Shown here: positions 26,955-35,983 of the stretch, in pieces
How positions within the stretch are numbered: position 1 is the stretch's first letter
How the letters are laid out: each line of letters opens with the position of its first letter
Source: Campylobacterales bacterium
GTDB lineage: Bacteria > Campylobacterota > Campylobacteria > Campylobacterales > QNZT01
Length of the DNA: 36,892 nt
Direction: 5' to 3'
NCBI GenBank assembly: GCA_016744895.1
Contig: JADGDK010000006.1
Location: 12,817-49,708 of the forward strand
The notes under the pieces: model-generated
Told to the model about the DNA's origin: nothing
Databases searched by the model: none
The model's input: only the letters and a program-made list of their open reading frames with translations
Program-made: the position numbers and the translations under genes

Positions 26955-28846
26955 TTTTCATACCACATTTCAAACATTAATATTGACCAAAGGTTATCCA
27001 CAATCTGTTTTTCACCATTAAGATAATTATCTCTGAGTCTCACTACCTCTTTAGCATTAAATATTCCCTCATCTTCAAGTCTCTGTTCATCTAAATAATG
27101 TAGAAAATACTCTTTTAACTCATCTTTAAACCACTCTTGTATCGGCACACCAAATCCCATTTTAGGACGGTCCATCATCTCTTTTGGCAAATACCTATGT
27201 GTAATCTCTTTGAGGATATGTTTTTTGGTTCCATTTTGATATTTATAGCGTGATGGAAGTTGTGCTGCAAACTCTATAATTCGATAATCCAAAAATGGAT
27301 CACGACCTTCTAAACTTACACTCATTGTCGCGCGATCTACTTTTGTGAGTACATCATCTATCATATAAGTTTTATAATCAATTGCAAGCATACTATTTAT
27401 CTCATCATTAAAGTTGTTTAATAATGTACTTTTATCATAATTTGTTTCAATTTTATGAGCCTTATGATTTAAAAGCTTATCAGCCTCTTCATAAGTAAAA
27501 TAGTATGCTGTATCTCTCATAATATCTACTGCATGTTGCGCATTTAACATCGATTGCATTTTATTATAGCGTGTTTGAAAATTAAAAGTATCTTTGAAAA
27601 ATGGAATTGAATTTGGATCTACTTTGTTCATCACAGAAGATAAAGGAGTTTTTATAAAATTTGGAACACGTGAAAAGTTTTTATAATAACTTAAAGCCCT
27701 AGTATACTTATCATACCCTGCAAAGAGTTCATCCCCTCCATCTGCACTAAGTGATACTGTTACCTTTTCACGTGCTAATTGACTTACTAAAGTAGTAGGA
27801 ATAGCTGATACATCAGAAAATGGTTCATCATAAATATTAGCTAATTTTGGGATAATATCTAAAGCATCTTTTTGTGTACAATAATACTCATGATGCTCGG
27901 TACCTAAGTATTTAGCAATCTGTTTGGCATAAGGTGCTTCATCAAAACCATTTTCATGAAAACCTATCGTAAATGTTTTTAATTTTTCAGATCTTTGATG
28001 TTGTAAAATTGCAGTGACCACCGAAGAGTCATATCCGCCACTTAAAAAGATACCTACAGGAACATCTGAAACCATGCGATACTCAAATGCAGACTTTAAA
28101 AGTCTCTGTGTTTCATCTATCGCCTCTTCTTCTGAAATATCTAGTTTTGGTCTGTTATAGTAATCAATAACATTCCAGTACTCTTTTTCTTCGACTTTCT
28201 CATCTACAAGATCTATCTCTAAGTAGTGTCCCGCTCTTAATTTATATGTAGATTTAAAAATCGTATGTGGTTCTGGTATATACTGGAGTTGTAAAAATAG
28301 AGCAGTTGCATCGATATTGATCTCTTTTTGAAAACTTGTGTGCTTATGCATACTTTTAAGTTCACTAGAAAATAGTAAAGTCCTATTTTTATGATACCAA
28401 AACAGCGGTTTAATACCTGAACGATCTCGAATCAAAAAAAGTTTAGAAATATTACGATCATAAATAGCAATTGCAAACATACCATTAAACTTATGTACTG
28501 CTTCCAAACCCCATTTATGATATGCTTTTAAAATAACTTCTGTGTCAGAGTGAGACTCAAAAAGATATCCAAAACTTTCTAACTCTTTTTTAATTTCATT
28601 AAAATTATAAACTTCTCCATTATAGACAATATCAATTTTTTCAAATTTCATTGGCTGATGTCCGTGAGAGGTAAGATCTAAAATAGAGAGTCGACGATGC
28701 CCCAATCCTATTTTTGCTGTAGAAAAAGTATCAAACATATATCCACTATCATCAGGACCACGATGATGCAAAATATCTGTCATATTTTTTAAAGTATCTA
28801 AATTAGATTTTTTATTAAAATCTACAAAACCTGCAATTCCACACAT
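26945..28846 (-). CDS. asnB: Glutamine-dependent asparagine-synthetase-family amidotransferase (glycan-locus type)
   Basis: MCGIAGFVDF (Cys2), HHRGPDDSGYM, VYNGEVYNF, VGIFLSGGYDSSVVTAIL, SADGGDELFAGY, LTKVDRATMSVSLEGRDPFLD. Confidence 0.93.
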   Translation of the reverse strand: MCGIAGFVDFNKKSNLDTLKNMTDILHHRGPDDSGYMFDTFSTAKIGLGHRRLSILDLTSHGHQPMKFEKIDIVYNGEVYNFNEIKKELESFGYLFESHSDTEVILKAYHKWGLEAVHKFNGMFAIAIYDRNISKLFLIRDRSGIKPLFWYHKNRTLLFSSELKSMHKHTSFQKEINIDATALFLQLQYIPEPHTIFKSTYKLRAGHYLEIDLVDEKVEEKEYWNVIDYYNRPKLDISEEEAIDETQRLLKSAFEYRMVSDVPVGIFLSGGYDSSVVTAILQHQRSEKLKTFTIGFHENGFDEAPYAKQIAKYLGTEHHEYYCTQKDALDIIPKLANIYDEPFSDVSAIPTTLVSQLAREKVTVSLSADGGDELFAGYDKYTRALSYYKNFSRVPNFIKTPLSSVMNKVDPNSIPFFKDTFNFQTRYNKMQSMLNAQHAVDIMRDTAYYFTYEEADKLLNHKAHKIETNYDKSTLLNNFNDEINSMLAIDYKTYMIDDVLTKVDRATMSVSLEGRDPFLDYRIIEFAAQLPSRYKYQNGTKKHILKEITHRYLPKEMMDRPKMGFGVPIQEWFKDELKEYFLHYLDEQRLEDEGIFNAKEVVRLRDNYLNGEKQIVDNLWSILMFEMWYEKWM

Positions 28847-28851
28847 TCTGA

Positions 28852-31182
28852 CTAAGCCTCATGATAAATATATTTATAGTCAAACTTTCTGCTCACATAA
28901 TGTTTTGCTTTTACAGAATTAAGTATGATACCTGCATTTTCAATTCCCAATCTTTTGACAAGCTTATCAATATCTTTGACATATTTTGCTTCGGAAAATT
29001 CTGATTTTACAACAAAAAGCGTAACATCTGCATACTTAACTAAACTTAACGCATCACTCACATATTCGAAAGGTGGCGTATCTAGTACAATATAATCGTA
29101 AGAATTACTAAGCTCCTCTATAACTTCTTTCATACGGTTTGAAGCTAAAAGCTCAGCAGGGTTAGGAGGAACACTCCCAGAAGTAACAATATTAAAATTA
29201 CTAAAATGTTCACTTTCCCAAGTCACATCATTTATATCAATCCTGTTAGCAAGTACATCACTCATACCCGCTTTATTTGAGAGTTTAAATTTATGATGCA
29301 TCTCCGGGCGACGAAGATCTAGTGAAAGAATGATACATTTTTGTTCTCCCATACCTAATATAGATGCTAAATTTGCAGATATAGTTGTTTTCCCTTCGTT
29401 AGGTACTGTAGATGTAACTAAGATCACTTTAGACTTTTTATTGCTTACTGTATATTCTAAATTGTTTTTAATATTTCTAAAAGACTCACTTACAGAAGAA
29501 TTTGGCTCATCAAGTACATAGGCTGTATTATATTTTTGTCTATTTTTTACAAATGGAATCAAACCAAATATGGGTATATCTGTCACAATAAGAACATCAT
29601 AACGATCTTTAATCTTTGTATCAAATTTTACCCTTAACAAGGTATGTAACAATGCAAAAACAAGCCCTAAAAAGCCACTTATTGCTAGTATAGGTCCAAG
29701 CTTTGGACTAAGAGCACGTCTAGGTTCCTTAGCAAAATCTAGAACTTTTTTATTAAGTATAGTAGAAGCTTTCTCAATTGAGAGTTCTGACTGCTTTTGT
29801 AATAGGTAATTATAAACTTTATCGTTAACCGTAAATACCCTCTTTCGTTTTACTAAATCTTGTTCAATTTTTGGAAGTTTTTTAAGTTTACTAGTGTACT
29901 CTCTAACTACTTTTTTAAGAGAATACACTCGCTCTTTAGATCTATTTAGTATTCCTTTTGAAACCTCTAAAATAGACCTTTTCATATTATTAATACCATT
30001 TGTAAGACTTAAAACATCAGGATGATTTTCAGTAAATATAGAGAGTTTTTGCTCTTTCTCTAATCTTGCCTTTTCCAAGCTTTGAAGTATGGTGTTGAGT
30101 ACAGGGTGATTTTTTGAGAGTGCACTGACACTATTATAATTACCTCGGCGCACTTTTAAATAAATACTTTCCATTATACTTAATTCTATCTCAGCATTTT
30201 TTAACTGCTCTTCAAATCCATTTAACTTATCAATTGTCTGCTTTTTTTGTGTCTCTAAATCAGTAATATTATGACTTTTTTTATACCCTTGCAATGAATT
30301 TTCTGAATTTTGGAGTTTTCCACTAATAGAATCCAACTGTTTGTTAATAAAATTCAATGTTTTATCATCAGTCTCAATCATATTTCTTTTACTATAAAGC
30401 AAATAGTTTTGAATATAAGCATTTAAAAAATCTTTTGCTCTTTTGGCTATTTGATCTTTATATGTAATCCTTAAAACTGATGATTTAAAAGAGGCAGGTT
30501 TGATACTCAAATTATTTTGGATATTTTTAATAATATCTTCATATTTATTGAGTTGAAAACTATACTCAACCGCTTCATATCGTCCATTTTTTTCAATTAC
30601 CATCGAACAGTTAGGAAGTTCAATAAACTCCCCATACTCATACATACGTTTTTTAGAAGGTATTAAGGAATCTGGTTTTATAATATTTGGTATTATATTA
30701 AATAACTCTGTTAAAAATGAATCTTTGTAAGCCAATTCAAACCTTTGTTGATCTATATGTTTTATAATAAATTTCTTATCAAAGATTTTATTGTTTTTAA
30801 TAGTAATATTTGAAAGTTTAAAAGGAGTTTCATTATAAAGTGTGGTTGTTTTTAATTTTGATTTTTTGTAATAAACTACATTACGATCAATAGAACGAAG
30901 TGTTTTATTGAGTAAAAATTCTGATCTTAATATATCTATCTCTGTCTCTGTACCATGAGCCCGTTCAATTGCATTTCCAAAAAAGTCTTGCCTATTTTCT
31001 TGGGGATTCGTTTTAATTTCTATCGTAGCAGTTGACTCATAAATAGGATGCTTTAAATAATAATATAAAACGCCTAAAGAGAGTGTTGTTAAAACGATGA
31101 GTAAGTTGATCCATTTATATTTAAATAGCGCATTGATAATTTTTTTAAAATTAAATGAACTACCTTCAAACTCGACTTGCAT
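28852..31182 (-). CDS. Wzc-like polysaccharide co-polymerase / bacterial tyrosine kinase
   Basis: N-terminal Wzz domain, coiled coil, second TM, then Walker A TSTVPNEGKTTISANLA, CIILSLDLRRP, VLDTPPFEY and a Tyr-rich tail HYVSRKFDYKYIYHEA. Confidence 0.93.
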   Translation of the reverse strand: MQVEFEGSSFNFKKIINALFKYKWINLLIVLTTLSLGVLYYYLKHPIYESTATIEIKTNPQENRQDFFGNAIERAHGTETEIDILRSEFLLNKTLRSIDRNVVYYKKSKLKTTTLYNETPFKLSNITIKNNKIFDKKFIIKHIDQQRFELAYKDSFLTELFNIIPNIIKPDSLIPSKKRMYEYGEFIELPNCSMVIEKNGRYEAVEYSFQLNKYEDIIKNIQNNLSIKPASFKSSVLRITYKDQIAKRAKDFLNAYIQNYLLYSKRNMIETDDKTLNFINKQLDSISGKLQNSENSLQGYKKSHNITDLETQKKQTIDKLNGFEEQLKNAEIELSIMESIYLKVRRGNYNSVSALSKNHPVLNTILQSLEKARLEKEQKLSIFTENHPDVLSLTNGINNMKRSILEVSKGILNRSKERVYSLKKVVREYTSKLKKLPKIEQDLVKRKRVFTVNDKVYNYLLQKQSELSIEKASTILNKKVLDFAKEPRRALSPKLGPILAISGFLGLVFALLHTLLRVKFDTKIKDRYDVLIVTDIPIFGLIPFVKNRQKYNTAYVLDEPNSSVSESFRNIKNNLEYTVSNKKSKVILVTSTVPNEGKTTISANLASILGMGEQKCIILSLDLRRPEMHHKFKLSNKAGMSDVLANRIDINDVTWESEHFSNFNIVTSGSVPPNPAELLASNRMKEVIEELSNSYDYIVLDTPPFEYVSDALSLVKYADVTLFVVKSEFSEAKYVKDIDKLVKRLGIENAGIILNSVKAKHYVSRKFDYKYIYHEA

Positions 31183-31243
31183 AAACCACCCTCAAAATTT
31201 TTAATTATTTTATGCTCTGAAATCGACTTTTTTAAAAATAAGT

Positions 31244-32419
31244 TTAACTATTTTTTAAAATAAATTTATTACTTCCTTTCTTTTCAATAAACATATTAAT
31301 CGTGTGAAGATACCTATCAAGCACAATATTTTCATCAAATTCTTCTTTAATGTGTGCTCTTCCTCTTTTCCCCATCTCTTGACGCTGTGATTCACTAAGT
31401 AAAATCATCTTTTCCATCTTTAATGCTAAGTCATAATAATCCATCACATCACACAAATATCCACTGTTAACATTTTCAACTATTTCACGACAACCTGGAA
31501 CATTTGATGCAATAATTGGTTTTGCCATAGATGCACTCTCCATAAGGATTTTACTAATCCCTTCACGATAAGAGGGCAAAACTATACAATCAGCTTCTGC
31601 TATAAAGTCTCGTACATCATTTGTTGATCCCATATATTTAACCCAACCTTTTTTAACCCAATAATCAACCTGTTCTTTAGATATAGCTTGTGGATTTTTA
31701 ACCCCCACAAAACCAACCAATTGTACTTCAACATTTGGATATTTATCTTTGATTTCACGTGCAGCTTTGACTAATTCTCCAACTCCTTTATCCCAAAGAA
31801 GCCTTGCTATTAACACAAACCGAAATTTATCATCTATAATACTTTTTTCTCTAGGTGCATATTTTTCCATATCAACACCTTCGCCTGAGAGAATCTCCAT
31901 AATATCTCTACTAACAATATGTTCTTTAATAAACTTTTTACGGTCTTCATGATTTATAAACCAAACTTTTTGAGAATGTTTTAGTGATATTTTATAAAGA
32001 AATTTAGCAACTTTTGAAGTAAGTCCATGATTTATAAATGTATATCCTAAACCTGTAATGACCGCAATAGATTTTACATTAGCATATTTTGCAGCTAAAG
32101 TTCCATATACGTTTGGCTTGATTGTATAGTGAAATACTAGATCTGGGTTAATTCGTTTATAATGTTTATAAAATCTTCTTAATAAAAGTAAATCTTTGAA
32201 GATATTTGAACCTTTGTTGTCCATAGGTACATCTACATAGTGACATCCAAGCGCTTCAATCTCTTTACTATGATCATCATATGGCGCTAATACACTTACA
32301 TGGTAGCCTTCTTTAACAAGACGCTTCATTAACCCTGAACGAAACATCATCATACCCCATGAAGTGTTACATACAAGTGCTATCTTTTTCATTAACGATA
32401 CCGTTCCTAATTTATTCAC
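31244..32419 (-). CDS. Family 4 glycosyltransferase
   Basis: KIALVCNTSWGMMMFRSGLMKRLVKEGYHVSVLAP; FVLIARLLWDKGVGELVKAAREI; VLPSYREGISKILMESASMAKPIIASNVPGC. Confidence 0.92.
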   Translation of the reverse strand: MNKLGTVSLMKKIALVCNTSWGMMMFRSGLMKRLVKEGYHVSVLAPYDDHSKEIEALGCHYVDVPMDNKGSNIFKDLLLLRRFYKHYKRINPDLVFHYTIKPNVYGTLAAKYANVKSIAVITGLGYTFINHGLTSKVAKFLYKISLKHSQKVWFINHEDRKKFIKEHIVSRDIMEILSGEGVDMEKYAPREKSIIDDKFRFVLIARLLWDKGVGELVKAAREIKDKYPNVEVQLVGFVGVKNPQAISKEQVDYWVKKGWVKYMGSTNDVRDFIAEADCIVLPSYREGISKILMESASMAKPIIASNVPGCREIVENVNSGYLCDVMDYYDLALKMEKMILLSESQRQEMGKRGRAHIKEEFDENIVLDRYLHTINMFIEKKGSNKFILKNS

Positions 32420-32518
32420 TAAGTGTATTTATACATATCGTATTTTATATGTAAAACTTTAATAACTATAACATAGTTTATAATTTTATATTTGAGATAA
32501 AAGTTTAACTATCATTCA

Positions 32519-33586
32519 TCATAAATCAGTCAAATACTGATAAATATCTTCATGAGATTTAGCCATACTTTTTATAGAAAACTTCTCACTAATATTTTGA
32601 TGAAGGTTTTTAGCTCTTTTTTCAGCCTCATTAGGATTACAAACAACCTCTAACATTGCCTTAGCAAAATCATCAAGTTCAGCTAAATAGCCACACGTTT
32701 CGTCTACAACTGATGGAATAGCACCCACAGGAGTAGAAACCACACTAAGTCCAGCAGCCCCAGCTTCTAACAAAGCAATAGGAAGCCCTTCAAAATGTGA
32801 AGGCATGACAAAACAGTGTGACTTTTGTAAAAGTTCTGGTATGTCACGACGAGCACCCATCATATTGATCTCTTCTTCAACACCATGTTTTTTAATTTCA
32901 GCATATATCTCTTCTCTCATATCACCACTGGCATCAGGACCACCAACAATTTGAATTTCAAAATTTTTAATTCCATTTTCTTTTAAATATGCAGCTGTTG
33001 AAGGTAAAAATAATTGATTTTTCTGCTCTCTTAAAACTCCGATAGAGATAAAAGTAAATTTTTTACTTTTTTGCACCTTTTGTTGATAAGGAGCGATATC
33101 GATACCATTTGGAATTACTACCGTATCTTCTTTATACATGCTTATGATCATATCTTTTGAAAAGACAATATCAGTATCTCTAAAAGGTTTGAGTAAGTAC
33201 GTAATCACTTCTCTTAATTTTGAGCCAATATTCACATTATGTGATGTAAAAACAATTTTTAGACTTGGATATTTTATTTTTGATATAAGTGCAAATATTA
33301 GCGGATGAAACATATGTACATGCAAAATTTGAATATCATGCTTTTTGATGTACTTATTGATATAACTTGCCGTTTGAATAAGGCTTTTTGGAGTTTTTGT
33401 CATATTTAAATTTTCAACAAAAACCCCATTTTCTTTAAAGTCTTCTGTAAAATCTTTTTCATCATTTAAACCAATCACATGGTTTGTGATTTTTTCTTTG
33501 TCAAGATTTGCACAAAGATCAAGCAGTACTTTTTCAGCACCACCAATTGGGAGTCCAGTAATAAGGTGTAAAACATTTATATTCAT
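32519..33586 (-). CDS. Family 4 glycosyltransferase
   Basis: HLITGLPIGGAEKVLLDLCANL; FISIGVLREQKNQLFL; MPSHFEGLPIALLEAGAAGLSVVSTPVGAIP. Confidence 0.92.
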   Translation of the reverse strand: MNINVLHLITGLPIGGAEKVLLDLCANLDKEKITNHVIGLNDEKDFTEDFKENGVFVENLNMTKTPKSLIQTASYINKYIKKHDIQILHVHMFHPLIFALISKIKYPSLKIVFTSHNVNIGSKLREVITYLLKPFRDTDIVFSKDMIISMYKEDTVVIPNGIDIAPYQQKVQKSKKFTFISIGVLREQKNQLFLPSTAAYLKENGIKNFEIQIVGGPDASGDMREEIYAEIKKHGVEEEINMMGARRDIPELLQKSHCFVMPSHFEGLPIALLEAGAAGLSVVSTPVGAIPSVVDETCGYLAELDDFAKAMLEVVCNPNEAEKRAKNLHQNISEKFSIKSMAKSHEDIYQYLTDL

Positions 33587-33631
33587 AATATGTCCTAAAT
33601 TAAAATAATTATATATCTATAATCGACTTAT

Positions 33632-33675
33632 TGTAATTAATCATTAAGGAAAATAATACTATTCTTTTAATTACA
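33632..33675. promoter_or_regulatory. Paired 9-bp inverted repeat in a divergent promoter region, possible operator
   Basis: TGTAATTAA (33632-33640) and its exact reverse complement TTAATTACA (33667-33675), between divergently transcribed GT4 (33586) and lyase (33704) starts. Confidence 0.35.
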
Positions 33676-33703
33676 TATTAATACTAAATATAAAGGATAT
33701 AAA

Positions 33704-34906
33704 ATGCGTGTAATAGTTTTAGGAATCAGTTTTATTGCTAGCGTACAAATATTGGCATGCGATATTACTGTAAATAATAGCACTTCACTAAAGTTCATTG
33801 CTCAAAATGCAGAACCAGGTCAAGAAATTTGTATTGATGGAATTGGTGAAAAAATATATGAAATTGATTATATTCATTTTAAAGCAAATGGAACAGAAGA
33901 TAAACCAATTATCTTTAAAGGATTAGATTCTGTGCATCTTTTAGGCGTTAACGCTCAAGAAGGAAAAGCAAATTTTCATGTCTCAGGATCTTGGTTAAAA
34001 ATTCAAAATCTCGAAATATCAAATTTTGAAAATGGTATTAATATTAGAAGAATGGAAAATAATATTCCACACAATACTAATATAATTGATATTAGATCTC
34101 ATCACAACTTATACAGCGGTATAGCTATAGAAGGTGATTATATCATAGGAGAAGGGATAAATCCTAACTTTCATAACTACACTAATGAAGATAAACCATC
34201 AAATAATATAATAAAAAATTGTGATACTTCATATAGTCAAGCGCCTGGTGATAATGGAGATGGAATCAATATTCGTAATGGTGTTGGAACTGGAAACATG
34301 ATTATTGGATGTCGTACATTTAATAACGCTGATGATGGTGTTGATCTTTGGGAAGCGGGTAATCAGGTACACATTATAAATACATGGTCATATAAAAATG
34401 GTTTTGATGAAAACGGTATTGAATCAGGAAATGGCGTTGGTTTTAAGCTAGGTCGAGCAATAAATTTAAATGGAACTATTTATGATGGAATGCATATATT
34501 AAAACATTGTATGGCTTGGGAAAATAGAGAATATGGTTTTTCATATAGTGAAGCAATATTCTCAAGAGAATTTTATAATTGTACAGCATATGGAAATTTC
34601 AATTCAGGATTTTATTTTGAAAATAATGACAATGCGTTTCTAAATAATATTTCACATTCAAATGCAAACAGTGATAGATATGGTCCTCATTATAATGAAG
34701 CAAATGAACCTAAACCATGGTATGAGTTAGGTAACTCTTGGCAACTTGCTCAAAATCTATACGATAGCTCTTTTATATTAACTCAAAATGAAAAGAATAT
34801 AGCCGAGGGTTCTAGAGGTAGTACAGATAGTCTTCCAAACACAAAATGGTTACAACTTAAAAAGAATATAAACTACCCCAATATTGGATATTGGGGAGAA
34901 GAATAA
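33704..34906 (+). CDS. Secreted right-handed beta-helix protein, PL9-like polyuronate/pectate lyase
   Basis: Signal peptide MRVIVLGISFIASVQILA; beta-helix repeats; NADDGVDLWEA resembles the PL9 calcium site (DDxxD) and NGVGFKLGRA carries the candidate catalytic Lys. Confidence 0.78.
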   Translation: MRVIVLGISFIASVQILACDITVNNSTSLKFIAQNAEPGQEICIDGIGEKIYEIDYIHFKANGTEDKPIIFKGLDSVHLLGVNAQEGKANFHVSGSWLKIQNLEISNFENGINIRRMENNIPHNTNIIDIRSHHNLYSGIAIEGDYIIGEGINPNFHNYTNEDKPSNNIIKNCDTSYSQAPGDNGDGINIRNGVGTGNMIIGCRTFNNADDGVDLWEAGNQVHIINTWSYKNGFDENGIESGNGVGFKLGRAINLNGTIYDGMHILKHCMAWENREYGFSYSEAIFSREFYNCTAYGNFNSGFYFENNDNAFLNNISHSNANSDRYGPHYNEANEPKPWYELGNSWQLAQNLYDSSFILTQNEKNIAEGSRGSTDSLPNTKWLQLKKNINYPNIGYWGEE

Positions 34907-34918
34907 ATATTGTGACAT

Positions 34919-34946
34919 AATCAAGGAGGACAATACTTCCTTGATT
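34919..34946. terminator. Candidate bidirectional terminator between convergent lyase and galE genes
   Basis: AATCAAGGA (34919-34927) and TCCTTGATT (34938-34946) form a 9-bp stem; AT-rich flanks. Confidence 0.5.
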
Positions 34947-34962
34947 AACTATATCTAATTTT

Positions 34963-35919
34963 TTACACCAAACTCTTAATAATATCCTCCAACTTATTAA
35001 TCTGGGGAGCAAACCCAAGTTCCTTTTTTGCACTTTTACTACTGGCAATTAAAGTAGCAGGATCTCCTGCTCGTCTATTAGCTTCTATGACATTAAATTC
35101 CACTCCTGTTATCTCTCTGACCTTTTCGATCACCTCTTTAACACTGAAACCTTCACCATTTCCAAGATTATAAACTTTAGAATCCCCACTACCTTCTTGC
35201 ATTAGATACTCTACACCTTGCAGATGTACACGCGATAAATCCTTGACATGGATGTAATCTCTTACACATGTTCCATCTTTGGTATCATAGTCATTTCCAT
35301 AGATACTAATTACTTCTCTTTCACCTCTAACCGTTTGCATGATCAGTGGCAACAAATGTGTCTCTGGATCATGGCGTTCTGTTAACTCACCATCGAGATC
35401 TTCCCCCGCAGCATTAAAGTATCGAAATACCACATATTTCAATCCATAAGCACTATCAAAATCTTCCAACATCTGCTCTATCATAAGTTTTGATTTACCA
35501 TAAGGATTTATTGGTGCTTTTGGATGTGTCTCATCTATAGGCGTATATTCAGGATTTCCAAACACTGCTGCAGTAGAGCTAAAGATAAACTTTTTACAGT
35601 CATGATCTATCATAGCTTTGAGTAAATTCAAAGTCCCAACGGTATTATTCTGATAATACTTATATGGATCTGTCATTGACTCACCTACCAAAGAGTAAGC
35701 ACTAAAATGCATCACAGCATCTGGTTGATACTTTTTAAACAACTCACTAAGTCTGTTGCTATCTTGAATATCACAATACTCAAATTTTCCATATAAAACA
35801 GCATCTTTATGACCTGTTGAGAGATTATCAAGTGTAATCACCTCATGTCCTGCAAGATGCGCTAATTTTACCATATGTGAACCAATATAACCAGCTCCAC
35901 CTACTATAAATAATGTCAT
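34963..35919 (-). CDS. galE: UDP-glucose 4-epimerase
   Basis: LFIVGGAGYIGSHMVKLA; VMHFSAYSLVGESM; FSSTAAVFGNPEYTPI; NPYGKSKLMIE; FRYFNAAGED. Confidence 0.95.
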   Translation of the reverse strand: MTLFIVGGAGYIGSHMVKLAHLAGHEVITLDNLSTGHKDAVLYGKFEYCDIQDSNRLSELFKKYQPDAVMHFSAYSLVGESMTDPYKYYQNNTVGTLNLLKAMIDHDCKKFIFSSTAAVFGNPEYTPIDETHPKAPINPYGKSKLMIEQMLEDFDSAYGLKYVVFRYFNAAGEDLDGELTERHDPETHLLPLIMQTVRGEREVISIYGNDYDTKDGTCVRDYIHVKDLSRVHLQGVEYLMQEGSGDSKVYNLGNGEGFSVKEVIEKVREITGVEFNVIEANRRAGDPATLIASSKSAKKELGFAPQINKLEDIIKSLV

Positions 35920-35983
35920 AGTATTATTCCTTTGAGTATCTTTTTTTAATAAATCGTAGATATGTTAGAAAACTTTAATATCT

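Noticed and set aside
31240-32511. Shared 12-mer AAGTTTAACTAT at the 3' ends of two GT4 genes
   Set aside because: Short and AT-rich; chance is likely and no flanking similarity extends it.
34876-34896. Perfect CCCCAATAT-TGG-ATATTGGGG hairpin
   Set aside because: It lies inside the last codons of the lyase ORF (NYPNIGYWGEE); noted as possibly assisting 3'-end structure, but coding constraint explains it well enough.
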